From Sphingomonas sp. BK345 (GTDB lineage Bacteria; Pseudomonadota; Alphaproteobacteria; Sphingomonadales; Sphingomonadaceae): 64,000 nt of DNA. This document shows, piece after piece, positions 56,402 to 64,000 of the stretch (position 1 is the stretch's first letter; every line of letters begins with the position of its first letter). A program made the translations under genes and the position numbers. The notes beneath the pieces were generated by a model. The model did not search any database and was not told the origin of the DNA. It was given only the letters and a program-made list of their open reading frames with translations. The stretch spans positions 186,001 to 250,000 of the forward strand of contig NZ_JACHZX010000005.1 in NCBI RefSeq assembly GCF_014193845.1, written 5' to 3'.

Positions 56402-56819
56402 CGCCGACACCCGCTCGCTCCGCCTGCTCGTGGTCGAGGACGAGGCGATCATCGCGATGCTCGTCGAGGATGCGCTGACCATGGCGGGCCACCTCGTCGT
56501 CGGCGTGGCGGAGAGCGCGAGCGAGGCGCTGGCGATCGCCGCGCGCGAGACGATCGATCTCGCCTTGTGCGACGTGCGGCTGGCGGAGAATGACAGCGGC
56601 CTCACCGTGGCGCGCGAGCTCTCGGCGCGCGGGGTGCCCTGCCTCTACGTCAGCGGCAACTGCCCGACCGTGGCGGATCACCCGCTGATCATCGGCTGCG
56701 TCGGCAAGCCCTTCGCCACCGCCGCGCTGAGCCGCGCGGTCGAGGCGGCCTATCGGATCGCCGCGGGCGAACGCGACGTCGAGGTGCCCAAGAGCATGCA
56801 CGTCTTCGCGCGCGCGTAA
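56391..56819 (+). CDS. Single-domain response regulator receiver
   Basis: This 142-residue CheY-like protein is without an output domain. The acidic pocket is VVEDEAI (residues 14-20), the phospho-acceptor Asp is in LALCDVRLAENDSG (about 59), the switch Ser is in CLYVSGN and the conserved Lys is in GCVGKPF. Its ATG lies inside the kinase-like gene, so expression is coupled. It probably exchanges phosphate with the His of that protein. The C-terminal tail (DVEVPKSMHVFARA) is unrelated to known output domains. Similar receivers sit next to HWE/HisKA_2 kinases in the general stress network of alphaproteobacteria. Confidence 0.92.
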   Translation: MQADADTRSLRLLVVEDEAIIAMLVEDALTMAGHLVVGVAESASEALAIAARETIDLALCDVRLAENDSGLTVARELSARGVPCLYVSGNCPTVADHPLIIGCVGKPFATAALSRAVEAAYRIAAGERDVEVPKSMHVFARA

Positions 56820-56901
56820 CCGTCCCGTTCCAGGCTCCGATCACCGCTGGACCCTGCTATCCCCGAAGAGCTAAGCGGTTGGCGGGCAACCAGGGGGACA
56901 T

Positions 56902-58404
56902 ATGCAAGGTCGGGGCGTTCTCGCCGGCCTCATCGCGCTGCTCGCGCTGTTGCTGCTGTTGCCGGCGGCGGTGAACCGTGGCGTGCTGCAATTCCCCGAC
57001 ACGACCACCTATATTCGCGGCGTCGATGCCGCCGTGGTCGCGGTGACGGGGCACAGCTCGGCCTGGTCGGACGATGCCAAGCGCGCGCTCGCGGCCAGCG
57101 CGGCGCCGGGGCCGGCAATGGCGCGCGCACCCGCCAGCGGCGAGTTGTCGGTGCCCGCGACGGCCCCGGCCGGCAACTTCCCGGTCGTGCTGTCAGGCCG
57201 CTCGGTCTACTATGGCGCGCTGCTCTACGCCGCCGACTGGCTCGGCAGCTTCTGGTGGGTGGCGATCGTCCAGGCACTGGTGACCGCCACGGCGGCGCTG
57301 CTCGCCGCGCGCCGTGTCGCCAGCCGGCTTGAGTCGCCCGAGCGGCTGTGGCCGGTGCTCGCCGTGCCGCTCGTGACCAGCGTCGGGCTCCAAGTGGCGC
57401 TGCTGATGCCCGACATCTTCGCGCCGCTCGCGATCCTGGCGACCGCGCAGATCGCGCTCTACTGGCGCGCGATGGTGCGCGGCGAGCGCGTTTTCTGGTC
57501 GTTGCTGCTCGCCGCCGCGGCGTTGTTCCACAGCGGCAACCTGCTCGTGATCGGCCTCTTGGTCGGCGTGCTGCTGCTGTGGCGGGCGGGGACGCGCAGC
57601 GCGCTGTGTCTCGTCCCGGTCGTGCTGGCGCTGCTGGTCGGCGTGGCCGGCGAGGCGGCGTTCGGCGCGGCGGTGCGCAAGATGACCGGCTATCCACCGG
57701 TGCGGCCACCGTTCGTGGCGGCGCGGCTGATCGCCGACGGACCGGGACGCGACTATCTCGATCGCGCCTGCGCCGAGGGCGCGACGCTGACGCTCTGCCG
57801 GTATCGCGACTCCATCCCTGAGGACAGCGACTCCTTTCTGTGGGCGAGCGGCCGCGGCAGCTTCATGGGCATGCCGCCGGAAGACCGGCGCCGCGTCGCC
57901 GCCGAGGAGCGCAGCTTCGTGCTCGCGGTTCTGGCCGACCAGCCGCTCGCGGTGATCGGCGTCTCGCTGCGCAACATCGGCGGGCAACTGCTCCGCTGGC
58001 AGGTGGACGACATCGCCGACGCGCGGCTCGGGGGGATCAACCGCGACAAGCTGCCCCCCGCGGTGCGCGCCGCGTTCGACTCGACCCGCGCCGCCGAGAG
58101 CGACTTCCCGACCGGCTATTACGACCTGCTCGCCGCGCCGGTGACGCTGCTCGCGCTCGCCACGCTGCTCGCGCTCGGCCTGGTGCGGCGCGACACGATG
58201 CCGGCGGCCACGCGCGGCTGTGTCGCGATCGTGCTGGCGGGCATCCTGCTCAACGCCACGGTGTGCGGCGCCTTCTCCAAGCCGCACGACCGCTATCAGA
58301 GCCGCGTTATCTGGCTGCTGCCGCTGCTCGCGACCGCCGTGCTGGCGGGATCGCGCCGGCGCGCGCCCGCGCCCGCGCCAGCGGCGAGCGGGACGGCGGT
58401 GTAG
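56902..58404 (+). CDS. Multi-pass membrane protein of unknown function
   Basis: This 500-residue protein has about ten membrane helices and large loops. After the first helix there is a 75-residue periplasmic loop containing FPDTTTYIRG and a Pro/Ala stretch. A second soluble loop lies at about residues 255-360 (MTGYPPVRPPFVAARLIADGPGRDYLDRACAEGATLTLCRYRDSIPEDSDSFLW, with two cysteines). It ends near SKPHDRYQSRVIWLLPLL, where the DRYQSRVIW motif resembles the end of GT-C type membrane glycosyltransferases (HxRYxxP). That is the best hint but not proof. The ATG follows CAGGGGG. It converges on the GH9 gene with six bases between. Confidence 0.7.
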   Translation: MQGRGVLAGLIALLALLLLLPAAVNRGVLQFPDTTTYIRGVDAAVVAVTGHSSAWSDDAKRALAASAAPGPAMARAPASGELSVPATAPAGNFPVVLSGRSVYYGALLYAADWLGSFWWVAIVQALVTATAALLAARRVASRLESPERLWPVLAVPLVTSVGLQVALLMPDIFAPLAILATAQIALYWRAMVRGERVFWSLLLAAAALFHSGNLLVIGLLVGVLLLWRAGTRSALCLVPVVLALLVGVAGEAAFGAAVRKMTGYPPVRPPFVAARLIADGPGRDYLDRACAEGATLTLCRYRDSIPEDSDSFLWASGRGSFMGMPPEDRRRVAAEERSFVLAVLADQPLAVIGVSLRNIGGQLLRWQVDDIADARLGGINRDKLPPAVRAAFDSTRAAESDFPTGYYDLLAAPVTLLALATLLALGLVRRDTMPAATRGCVAIVLAGILLNATVCGAFSKPHDRYQSRVIWLLPLLATAVLAGSRRRAPAPAPAASGTAV

Positions 58405-58410
58405 GGCACT

Positions 58411-60945
58411 TCACCGCCGCTCGCGCGCGAGCTCGTCGACCGCCTGCGCCAGCTCGATCCACATCGCGCCCTCGGGAATGACATATTCGTTCTCGCCCCA
58501 GAAGAATGGCCAGTCCTCGTGGTTCTCGGGGAAGTCGGGCTTGATCACCAGCACGCCGGGGACGACACCGCCGGCGATGAAGGAGAAGTCGGCGCGATTG
58601 TTACCATAGGCGACCTCCTTCGACAGCGTCCCCACGCCCGAGACGAACGAGCGGTCCGAGCCGGGATGGTGGCCGAGCAGGAACTCGGCGCCGCGGAAGA
58701 CCGCGTCGGCGGGGACGATCTCGGGGAAGGCCTTGTGCAGCGCATAGGCGTTGAGCGCATAGCCCATCACCGTGCCGCTGCCGGCCCAGCCGCCCGTGGT
58801 GATCGGTACGCCGAAGGGGTTGGCGGTCGCGCCCTTGTCCGCCTCGGCCGCATAGGCGCGGACCGCCGGGATCAGCCGCGCTCGGTAGGAAGCGGGCATG
58901 AAAGGGACCGCCGCGAGCGCGTCGCGCAGGCTCGCCGCGAACCTTTTCTCCACCTCAGGGTACAGCGTCTCCACCGCGGTGACGTAGCGCGGGTCGCGGG
59001 TGGCGCGCAGCAGCTCGACCGCGGCGGAGAAGCGCTCCATCTCGAGCGGACCGCCGGTGGTGTTGCCGTGCTGGTAGAGGTCGGGCGGGTGCGACTGCTC
59101 CTCGGCCCAGGTCGCGGTGGCCAGCGCGAGCGCGCGCTTCGCCAAGTCCGGGTCGGCCGACTGGAGCGCGCGCGACGCCGCGGCCAGACCCGCGATCGAG
59201 CCGTAGTTGAGCGCGGACGCCTTGGTGGTGAAGGCCCAGCGATCGTCGGGCATGCCGCTGCGGCCACCCTTCTCCTCGCCGAGCTTGAGCGACGGATCGT
59301 AGACCAGCCCGTCGGTCTTGGTCGAGGCGTCGCCGAGATGCGTATATTGCGCGACGTCGGGCTCGACGATGCCGTGGATGGCGTGGCCGACCGCGTCGAA
59401 CTGCGCCACCAGCTGGCGCGTGCCATGCGCGATCTGCTGAAGCAGGTCGGGCGTGCCGTCAGGCACGTGCAGCTCGGTGCGGCGGCGCGTCTCGTCCACC
59501 GCGGTGGTGTCGCGCGTCGGACGCCAGCGCTCCCAGCTGTCCACCATCGAGCGGATCACCTGGTATTGCGACTGGGTGCGGATGTCGAAGTCGCCTGCGT
59601 CGAACCAGCCGCCGGTGTTGAGCCCCGGGATATGCTCCCCCGGCTTGTACTTGCTGTCGGTCGTCGGCCCTTGCGCGTAGAGGTCGATATGCTCGTGGTT
59701 GACCGGTGCCTGACGCGCGTCGTCGCGATGCGCCTCGCCGTGCCACACGCGATACCCCTCGTTGACGAACATATGGTCCATTGCGACGGGGAAATAGACG
59801 TCGAGCGTCGGGTGCCACGCGCCGGCATAGACGTCGTCGGCGATGCGGAACGGCGCGGTGCGCGTGGAGCCATATTCGAGCACGTAGAGGCCGGGCTGAC
59901 GCACCGCACTGAAGTCGAGCCGCAGGTAGGAATAGCGCAGATAGTCGCCCCAACGCTTGGCGGCGGGGATCGCCACCGGCGTCATCGCGCCGTCACTGCC
60001 GACGCGCAGCAGCCGCGGCGTGAGCGCGCGCGTGTCGGCGCGGTCGAGCTCGATCGTCGCCACCTTGCTCCCAGCCGGTGTATAGCCCAGCTGCGAGTGC
60101 GCGATCACCGGCGCGCGACGCCAGCCGGGTACGCTGGTCGGGCGCACCGTCCATTCCAGCACCGTCCCGGTCTTCCCGGTCGGGAGTAGCGAGCGTAGCA
60201 CGAACCAGCCGTTCTGCGCCTGATTGCGCCCGTCGTACAGCTGCACGGGCTCGCTCGACTCGATCGTCACGCGCCGGGCCGCGTCCTCGGGCGCGAGCAC
60301 GAAGCGGCGCGCCGCGGCGATCGCCTGCGGCTCGGCGCCAGGGCCCTCGGCGCGGCCGCTCGCGGCGTTGCGCTCTGGCGTGCGAGTCATCGCGTCGGCG
60401 GGGTAGAGCGGGAAGGTGCCGGTGCGGTCGTCGGCGAGATAGCCGTGGTGGAAGTAGGCGGCCGGCAGGAACTCGAGGTTGAAGCCGGCGCGGCCGGCCA
60501 GTGCGGCGGGCACCGGCTGGTCGAGCAGCACGGAGACCTTCACCGCGCCGCCCGCTCGCTCCGAGCGGATGCGGTAGCGCCAGTGCTGGTCGGGATATTC
60601 CAGCGTCACCGTGATCGCGCCGCTGCGCTGGTCGACCTCGCGCCCGATGAAGCGCGCGGTCGGGTCCCACTGGCCCGGCGTGGCGGCGAGACGGACGTCG
60701 CCGTTGGTGGCGATCCGCTCGTCCTGCTGGATGATCTCGACGCCGCTGATCTTCGAATCGGCGAACAGCCCGTCGTACCAGTTGGAGAAGACCAGCACGT
60801 TGGCGCCGGGCGCTTCGTAATAGCCGCTCTTGTTGAGCGTCAGCTCGCCCGCGGGCGGCGCGGCGCGACGCGGCTGCGCCGACGCCGTGCTCGCCAGCAG
60901 CATGGCGATGACCGATAGGCCGATGCCGATACGCGCCTTGCTCAT
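58411..60945 (-). CDS. Glycoside hydrolase family 9 with N-terminal Ig-like domain
   Basis: This 844-residue exported enzyme has a signal peptide ending ASTASAQ. Residues about 30-260 form a beta-rich N-terminal region. A CelD_N-type Ig domain follows (about 280-375, PVIAHSQLGYTPAGSKVATIEL ... GLYVLEYGSTRTAPFRIADDVY). The (alpha/alpha)6 catalytic domain (about 380-840) has the nucleophile-water Asp pair in GGWFDAGDFDIRTQSQYQV and the acid Glu in ENEYVIPEGAMWIELAQAV. LLGHHPGSDRSFVSGVG is the GH9 C-terminal signature. GH9 enzymes are mostly endo-glucanases or xyloglucan/mixed-linkage glucanases. It is divergent from the esterase-GH43 operon. Confidence 0.9.
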   Translation of the reverse strand: MSKARIGIGLSVIAMLLASTASAQPRRAAPPAGELTLNKSGYYEAPGANVLVFSNWYDGLFADSKISGVEIIQQDERIATNGDVRLAATPGQWDPTARFIGREVDQRSGAITVTLEYPDQHWRYRIRSERAGGAVKVSVLLDQPVPAALAGRAGFNLEFLPAAYFHHGYLADDRTGTFPLYPADAMTRTPERNAASGRAEGPGAEPQAIAAARRFVLAPEDAARRVTIESSEPVQLYDGRNQAQNGWFVLRSLLPTGKTGTVLEWTVRPTSVPGWRRAPVIAHSQLGYTPAGSKVATIELDRADTRALTPRLLRVGSDGAMTPVAIPAAKRWGDYLRYSYLRLDFSAVRQPGLYVLEYGSTRTAPFRIADDVYAGAWHPTLDVYFPVAMDHMFVNEGYRVWHGEAHRDDARQAPVNHEHIDLYAQGPTTDSKYKPGEHIPGLNTGGWFDAGDFDIRTQSQYQVIRSMVDSWERWRPTRDTTAVDETRRRTELHVPDGTPDLLQQIAHGTRQLVAQFDAVGHAIHGIVEPDVAQYTHLGDASTKTDGLVYDPSLKLGEEKGGRSGMPDDRWAFTTKASALNYGSIAGLAAASRALQSADPDLAKRALALATATWAEEQSHPPDLYQHGNTTGGPLEMERFSAAVELLRATRDPRYVTAVETLYPEVEKRFAASLRDALAAVPFMPASYRARLIPAVRAYAAEADKGATANPFGVPITTGGWAGSGTVMGYALNAYALHKAFPEIVPADAVFRGAEFLLGHHPGSDRSFVSGVGTLSKEVAYGNNRADFSFIAGGVVPGVLVIKPDFPENHEDWPFFWGENEYVIPEGAMWIELAQAVDELARERR

Positions 60946-60994
60946 CCTCGTCCTCCGTGCGCCGGTCGTTCGTCGCCGATCACGGGGGTTTGTA

Positions 60995-61005
60995 TAGCGC
61001 TAACA
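60995..61005. promoter_or_regulatory. xyl-box-like operator in the GH9/esterase divergent promoter
   Basis: TAGCGCTAACA equals the last 11 bases of the 14-base xyl-box described for LacI-type XylR control of xylan genes in xanthomonads (TGGTAGCGCTAACA); the first three bases differ (GTA). It contains the palindrome TAGCGCTA. It lies 50 bases from the GH9 start and 122 from the esterase start, suited to control both. Confidence 0.45.
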
Positions 61006-61126
61006 TCGACGCGCGCCATATGCCGTGGATCAAGCCAGCGGGCATTGACGGCTGAACGCTCATCTACCTACTCTCTTCTCGAGAGACCGCGTGCCGTTGG
61101 CAGATAGCGGTAACAGGAGAGGGTGG

Positions 61127-62191
61127 ATGAGGATCGATCGGTCATGGCGCGCCGCTGTGGCGATGCTAGGCGCGCTGCTTGCATCCGCGGCGCCGGCTCA
61201 GGTCTCCACGCCCGCGCCCTCCGCTGTCGCGGGCGCGAAACCCGCGACGGTCGAGCGGATCACCGTCCACGGTCGTTCGCTCGAGGGCAGCCTGGAAGGC
61301 GACAGCGCCGACCGTATTGTGCTGGTCGTGCTACCGCCGAGCTACAAGAGCAGCCCGAAGCGTCGCTACCCGGTGGTCTACGCGCTCCACGGCTATTCGA
61401 TCGGGGCGGAGCAATGGACCCGCGAGATCCACGTGCCACAGACGATCGAGGGGGCTTTCGCGCAGGGCGCGCGCGAGATGATCGTGGTGCTGCCCGACAG
61501 CAAGACCGCGCACAACGGCTCGATGTATTCGAGCTCAGTGACGACGGGCGACTTCGAGAACTTCGTCGCGCGTGACGTCGTCGGCTACATCGACTCACAC
61601 TATCGCACCGTCGCCGATCAGAACAGCCGCGGGCTCGCCGGCCACTCGATGGGCGGCTACGGGACTGCGCGGATCGGGATGAAGCACCCGGAGACCTTCG
61701 GCGCGCTGTACATGATGAGCCCGTGCTGTCTCTCCGCGCGCACGCCGGGCGGGGACGCCGCCGCCGACGAGAAGACCTTCGTCGCGCTGCGCTCGCCCGC
61801 CGACTCGGCGACGCTGAGCTGGGGTCAGCGCGCGCAGCTCGCCGCCGCGGCGGCCTGGTCGCCCAATCCCGCCAAGCCGCCGCTCTTCCTCGACCTGCCC
61901 ACCGAGAACGGCCAGCCGCGCCCGGATGTCGTGGCGCGCTGGGCGGCCAACGCGCCGCTGGCGATGCTCGACCAATATGTCGGCAGCCTGCGCCAGTATC
62001 GCGCGATCGGGCTCGACGTCGGCGACCGCGACGGGCTGAAGGACGACGCGCAGGCGCTCCACGCCGCGCTCGACCGCTACGGCATCAGGCACGATTTCGC
62101 GGTATATCCCGGCGACCATGTCAGCGGCGTGGCGACGCGCGTGCAGGATCAGGTGATCCCCTTCTTCTCCCGCGCTCTGGTGTTCCCGTGA
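61127..62191 (+). CDS. Secreted CE1-like carbohydrate esterase
   Basis: This 354-residue alpha/beta hydrolase of the FrmB/esterase D group has a signal peptide ending ASAAPAQ. The first strands carry DRIVLVVLPPSYKSSPKRRYPVVYALHGYS. The nucleophile elbow is LAGHSMGGYGT (Ser about 190), with the Asp in LDVGDRDGLKDDA and the His in YPGDHVSGVA. Polysaccharide-locus members of this group remove acetyl or feruloyl groups from hemicellulose. AGGAGAGGG lies before ATG 61127. Its stop overlaps the GH43 start (GTGA). Confidence 0.87.
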   Translation: MRIDRSWRAAVAMLGALLASAAPAQVSTPAPSAVAGAKPATVERITVHGRSLEGSLEGDSADRIVLVVLPPSYKSSPKRRYPVVYALHGYSIGAEQWTREIHVPQTIEGAFAQGAREMIVVLPDSKTAHNGSMYSSSVTTGDFENFVARDVVGYIDSHYRTVADQNSRGLAGHSMGGYGTARIGMKHPETFGALYMMSPCCLSARTPGGDAAADEKTFVALRSPADSATLSWGQRAQLAAAAAWSPNPAKPPLFLDLPTENGQPRPDVVARWAANAPLAMLDQYVGSLRQYRAIGLDVGDRDGLKDDAQALHAALDRYGIRHDFAVYPGDHVSGVATRVQDQVIPFFSRALVFP

Positions 62192-63744
62192 GGCGCGTCG
62201 CGCTGGCGGCGCTGCTGCTCGCCGTCTCGGGGGTTGCGACCGCACAGGTGTGGCGCGCCGACCAGGGTGACGGCAGCTATCGCAACCCGGTGCTCTACGC
62301 CGATTATCCCGACCCTGACGTGATCCGCGTCGGGCGTGACTATTATTTCGTCTCGACCACCTTCGTGAACGTCCCCGGCATCACGATCCTGCACAGTCGC
62401 GACCTGATCAACTGGACGATCGCGACCCATGTCGCGACGAAGCTTGATGGCGACCCGCGCTACGATCTCGTCGGCGGCAACGCCTATCGCAAGGGTCTGT
62501 ACGCCGCGAGCCTGCGCCACCACGACGGCACCTTCTATCTCGCGATCACCCCGGTCGGGCAGAAGACGCGGATCTACTACGCCAAGACCATCCGCGGCCC
62601 ATGGCGCTACCACGAGCTGGACCGCGAGGCGTTCGATCCCGGCCTGTTCATCGAGTCCGACGGCCGCGCCTATCTGGCGACCGCCACCACCGCCGACGGC
62701 ACGATCACGCTGCTGACGCTCGACCGCACGCTCTCCAAGGTCACCGCCGCGCGCAAGATTCATTACATCAAGGGCGCGGAAGGCTCGAAGCTGATCCGGC
62801 GCGGCGACTATTACTACCTCTTCAACGCGCTGCCGCCGAGGCTGGCGCTGAGCGTGTCGCGCTCGCGCAGCCTGTTCGGCCCGTGGGAGACGCGCGATCA
62901 GATCGACGATCGCAGCGGCGGCCACCAGGGGGCGCTGGTCGACCTGCCCGGCGGCGACTGGTTCGGCTTCGTGATGGAGGACAGCGGCGCGATCGGGCGG
63001 ATGACCAACGTCTCGCCCGTGTTCTGGAAAGACGACTGGCCCGTCTGGGGCACGCCCGACGCGCCGGGCCGCGTGCCCGCCCGCGCGCGCAAGCCGATCG
63101 CCGGCGGCGCCTTCGCCGAGCCGCCCTCGTCCGACACGTTCGACCGCCCGGCGCTGGGCGTCCAGTGGCAGTGGAACCACAATCCGGACGACCGCCGCTG
63201 GTCGCTGACCGATCGGCCGGGCTGGCTGCGGCTGCGCCCTACACGCGCGGCGCGCTTCTGGGAGGCACGCAACACGCTGACGCAGAAGGGCCAGGGGCCG
63301 GCCAGCCGCGGCGAGGTGGTGCTCGACCTCGCGCATCTCGCACCGGGCGACCGCTGCGGCTTCGGCACCCTCGGCCAGGTCAGCGCCAACCTTACCGCGA
63401 TGCGCGGAGCGGATGGACGCGCGTTACTGGCGATGGAGGTGACCGAGGACCAGGTCGAGGGCGCGCGTACCCAGACGCGCGCCTCCGTGCCACTCTCGGG
63501 CAATCGGCTGTGGCTGCGCACCGAGATGGACTTCAAGGCATCCAGCGGTCGCGTCGCGTACAGCGAGGACGGGCGCCGCTGGCGCGGGCTCGGCGGCGAA
63601 TTCCCGCTGCGCTTCGCCTGGCGCACCGGCACCTTCCAGGGCGAGCAGTTCGCCTTGTTCTGCTACGCGCCGGGCGAGAGCAAGGGGTGGGTGGACGTGG
63701 ACTCGTTCACGCTGTCGCCGGTGGCTGCGGACGCGCGGCCGTAG
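62188..63744 (+). CDS. Secreted glycoside hydrolase family 43 (beta-xylosidase/arabinofuranosidase type)
   Basis: This 518-residue enzyme starts at GTG 62188, overlapping the esterase stop, and has a signal peptide ending SGVATAQ. The five-bladed propeller (about residues 28-310) has the general base in YADYPDPDVIRVGRDYYFVSTTF, the pKa-setting Asp in AFDPGLFIESDG and the acid Glu in IKGAEGSKLIRR. The C-terminal concanavalin-like module (about 330-510, DTFDRPALGVQWQWNHNP ... FALFCYAPGESKGWVDVDSF) is the GH43_C2/DUF1349 domain typical of beta-xylosidases and arabinofuranosidases. Likely cuts xylose or arabinose side units from hemicellulose. Confidence 0.93.
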   Translation: MRRVALAALLLAVSGVATAQVWRADQGDGSYRNPVLYADYPDPDVIRVGRDYYFVSTTFVNVPGITILHSRDLINWTIATHVATKLDGDPRYDLVGGNAYRKGLYAASLRHHDGTFYLAITPVGQKTRIYYAKTIRGPWRYHELDREAFDPGLFIESDGRAYLATATTADGTITLLTLDRTLSKVTAARKIHYIKGAEGSKLIRRGDYYYLFNALPPRLALSVSRSRSLFGPWETRDQIDDRSGGHQGALVDLPGGDWFGFVMEDSGAIGRMTNVSPVFWKDDWPVWGTPDAPGRVPARARKPIAGGAFAEPPSSDTFDRPALGVQWQWNHNPDDRRWSLTDRPGWLRLRPTRAARFWEARNTLTQKGQGPASRGEVVLDLAHLAPGDRCGFGTLGQVSANLTAMRGADGRALLAMEVTEDQVEGARTQTRASVPLSGNRLWLRTEMDFKASSGRVAYSEDGRRWRGLGGEFPLRFAWRTGTFQGEQFALFCYAPGESKGWVDVDSFTLSPVAADARP

Positions 63745-63859
63745 CGAGCGTAGGTGCTTAGCGATCATCCCCTTGCAGGGAAGGATGAGATGTTCTCACC
63801 TACAATGAGCGTCAAGGGGAGGCGCGGCCGCACCCCCCATAGCACTCGCGCCCGCCCGC

Positions 63860-64000
63860 TCACTCCACCGGCACGTCGAAGGTCCCCACCGGCAGCTGCC
63901 CCTCGTCGAACAGGTTCACCACCGGCGTCTCGGCCCAGGCGTAACGAACATGCGTCACCGGCTGGCCGTCGCCCGCGAGCGTCACCGTGTCGCCGGTGAC
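63860..64000 (-). CDS. Sialate O-acetylesterase family protein, C-terminal end
   Basis: The last 46 codons of a minus-strand gene enter from the right edge. The reading VTHVRYAWAETPVVNLFDEG and LPVGTFDVPVE matches the C-terminus of SIAE-like SGNH esterases (VRYAWxxxPxxNLYNxxGLPxxPF). In xyloglucan and xylan loci members of this type (CE20 and relatives) remove acetyl groups. Everything upstream is outside the window, so catalytic residues cannot be checked. It converges on the GH43 gene; the 115 bases between hold GGGGAGG-type repeat sequence only. Confidence 0.75.
   Translation of the reverse strand, partial: VTGDTVTLAGDGQPVTHVRYAWAETPVVNLFDEGQLPVGTFDVPVE

Overview
The window is a 64 kb piece of chromosome from a very GC-rich alphaproteobacterium, most likely a Sphingomonas or close relative. 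This rests on strong G/C third-position bias, frequent GTG/TTG starts, large TonB-dependent receptors, a CcrM-type GANTC methylase, CTAG/ATGA gene overlaps, and palindromic intergenic repeats of the kind common in sphingomonads. About 50 genes are supported. I saw no rRNA, tRNA, CRISPR array, transposase or prophage.

Left part (1-17.9 kb): the 3' end of a VirJ/AcvB-type hydrolase; a five-gene MarR-FUSC-DUF1656-HlyD-outer membrane factor efflux operon; an NmrA-type reductase; an operon of an outer membrane barrel, a PPP phosphatase and a one-TM protein; a membrane GGDEF-EAL protein converging on an RpfF-type DSF synthase; an SMR exporter; a LOV-PAS-HWE histidine kinase; and an MFS transporter with an alpha/beta hydrolase.

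Middle (18-47 kb): housekeeping genes (gyrB, recF, glmM, thiD, rnhB, ccrM, folP, msrB, coq4) mixed with transporters. An osmotic or general-stress cluster at 20.9-23.8 kb is decaying: a mechanosensitive-channel-like gene carries an in-frame TAG and the aquaporin gene has two single-base insertions. ThiD is fused to a glyoxalase-like (VOC) domain. The ccrM leader carries six GANTC sites at nearly regular 20 bp spacing. Light and DNA-repair themed genes (radical-SAM SPL-like protein, PhrB-type Fe-S photolyase) lie at 42-47 kb.

Right part (47-64 kb): a carbohydrate acquisition region. It holds a 1014-residue TonB receptor, gluconokinase, a FadR-type GntR regulator with a nearby palindromic operator, a tandem beta-helix (GH55-like) protein fused to a beta-propeller, GH9, a CE1-like esterase, GH43 and the end of a sialate O-acetylesterase family gene. 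A xyl-box-like operator lies in the GH9/esterase divergent promoter. Embedded here are an orphan LuxR-type HTH protein, a GAF-HisKA_2 kinase-like protein whose ATPase domain has lost its key residues, and a receiver protein overlapping it. The most interesting leads are the DSF synthase/c-di-GMP gene pair, the phased GANTC array before ccrM, and the ATP-dead kinase-receiver pair. Positions and readings were done by eye; family names come from motif recognition, not database searches.
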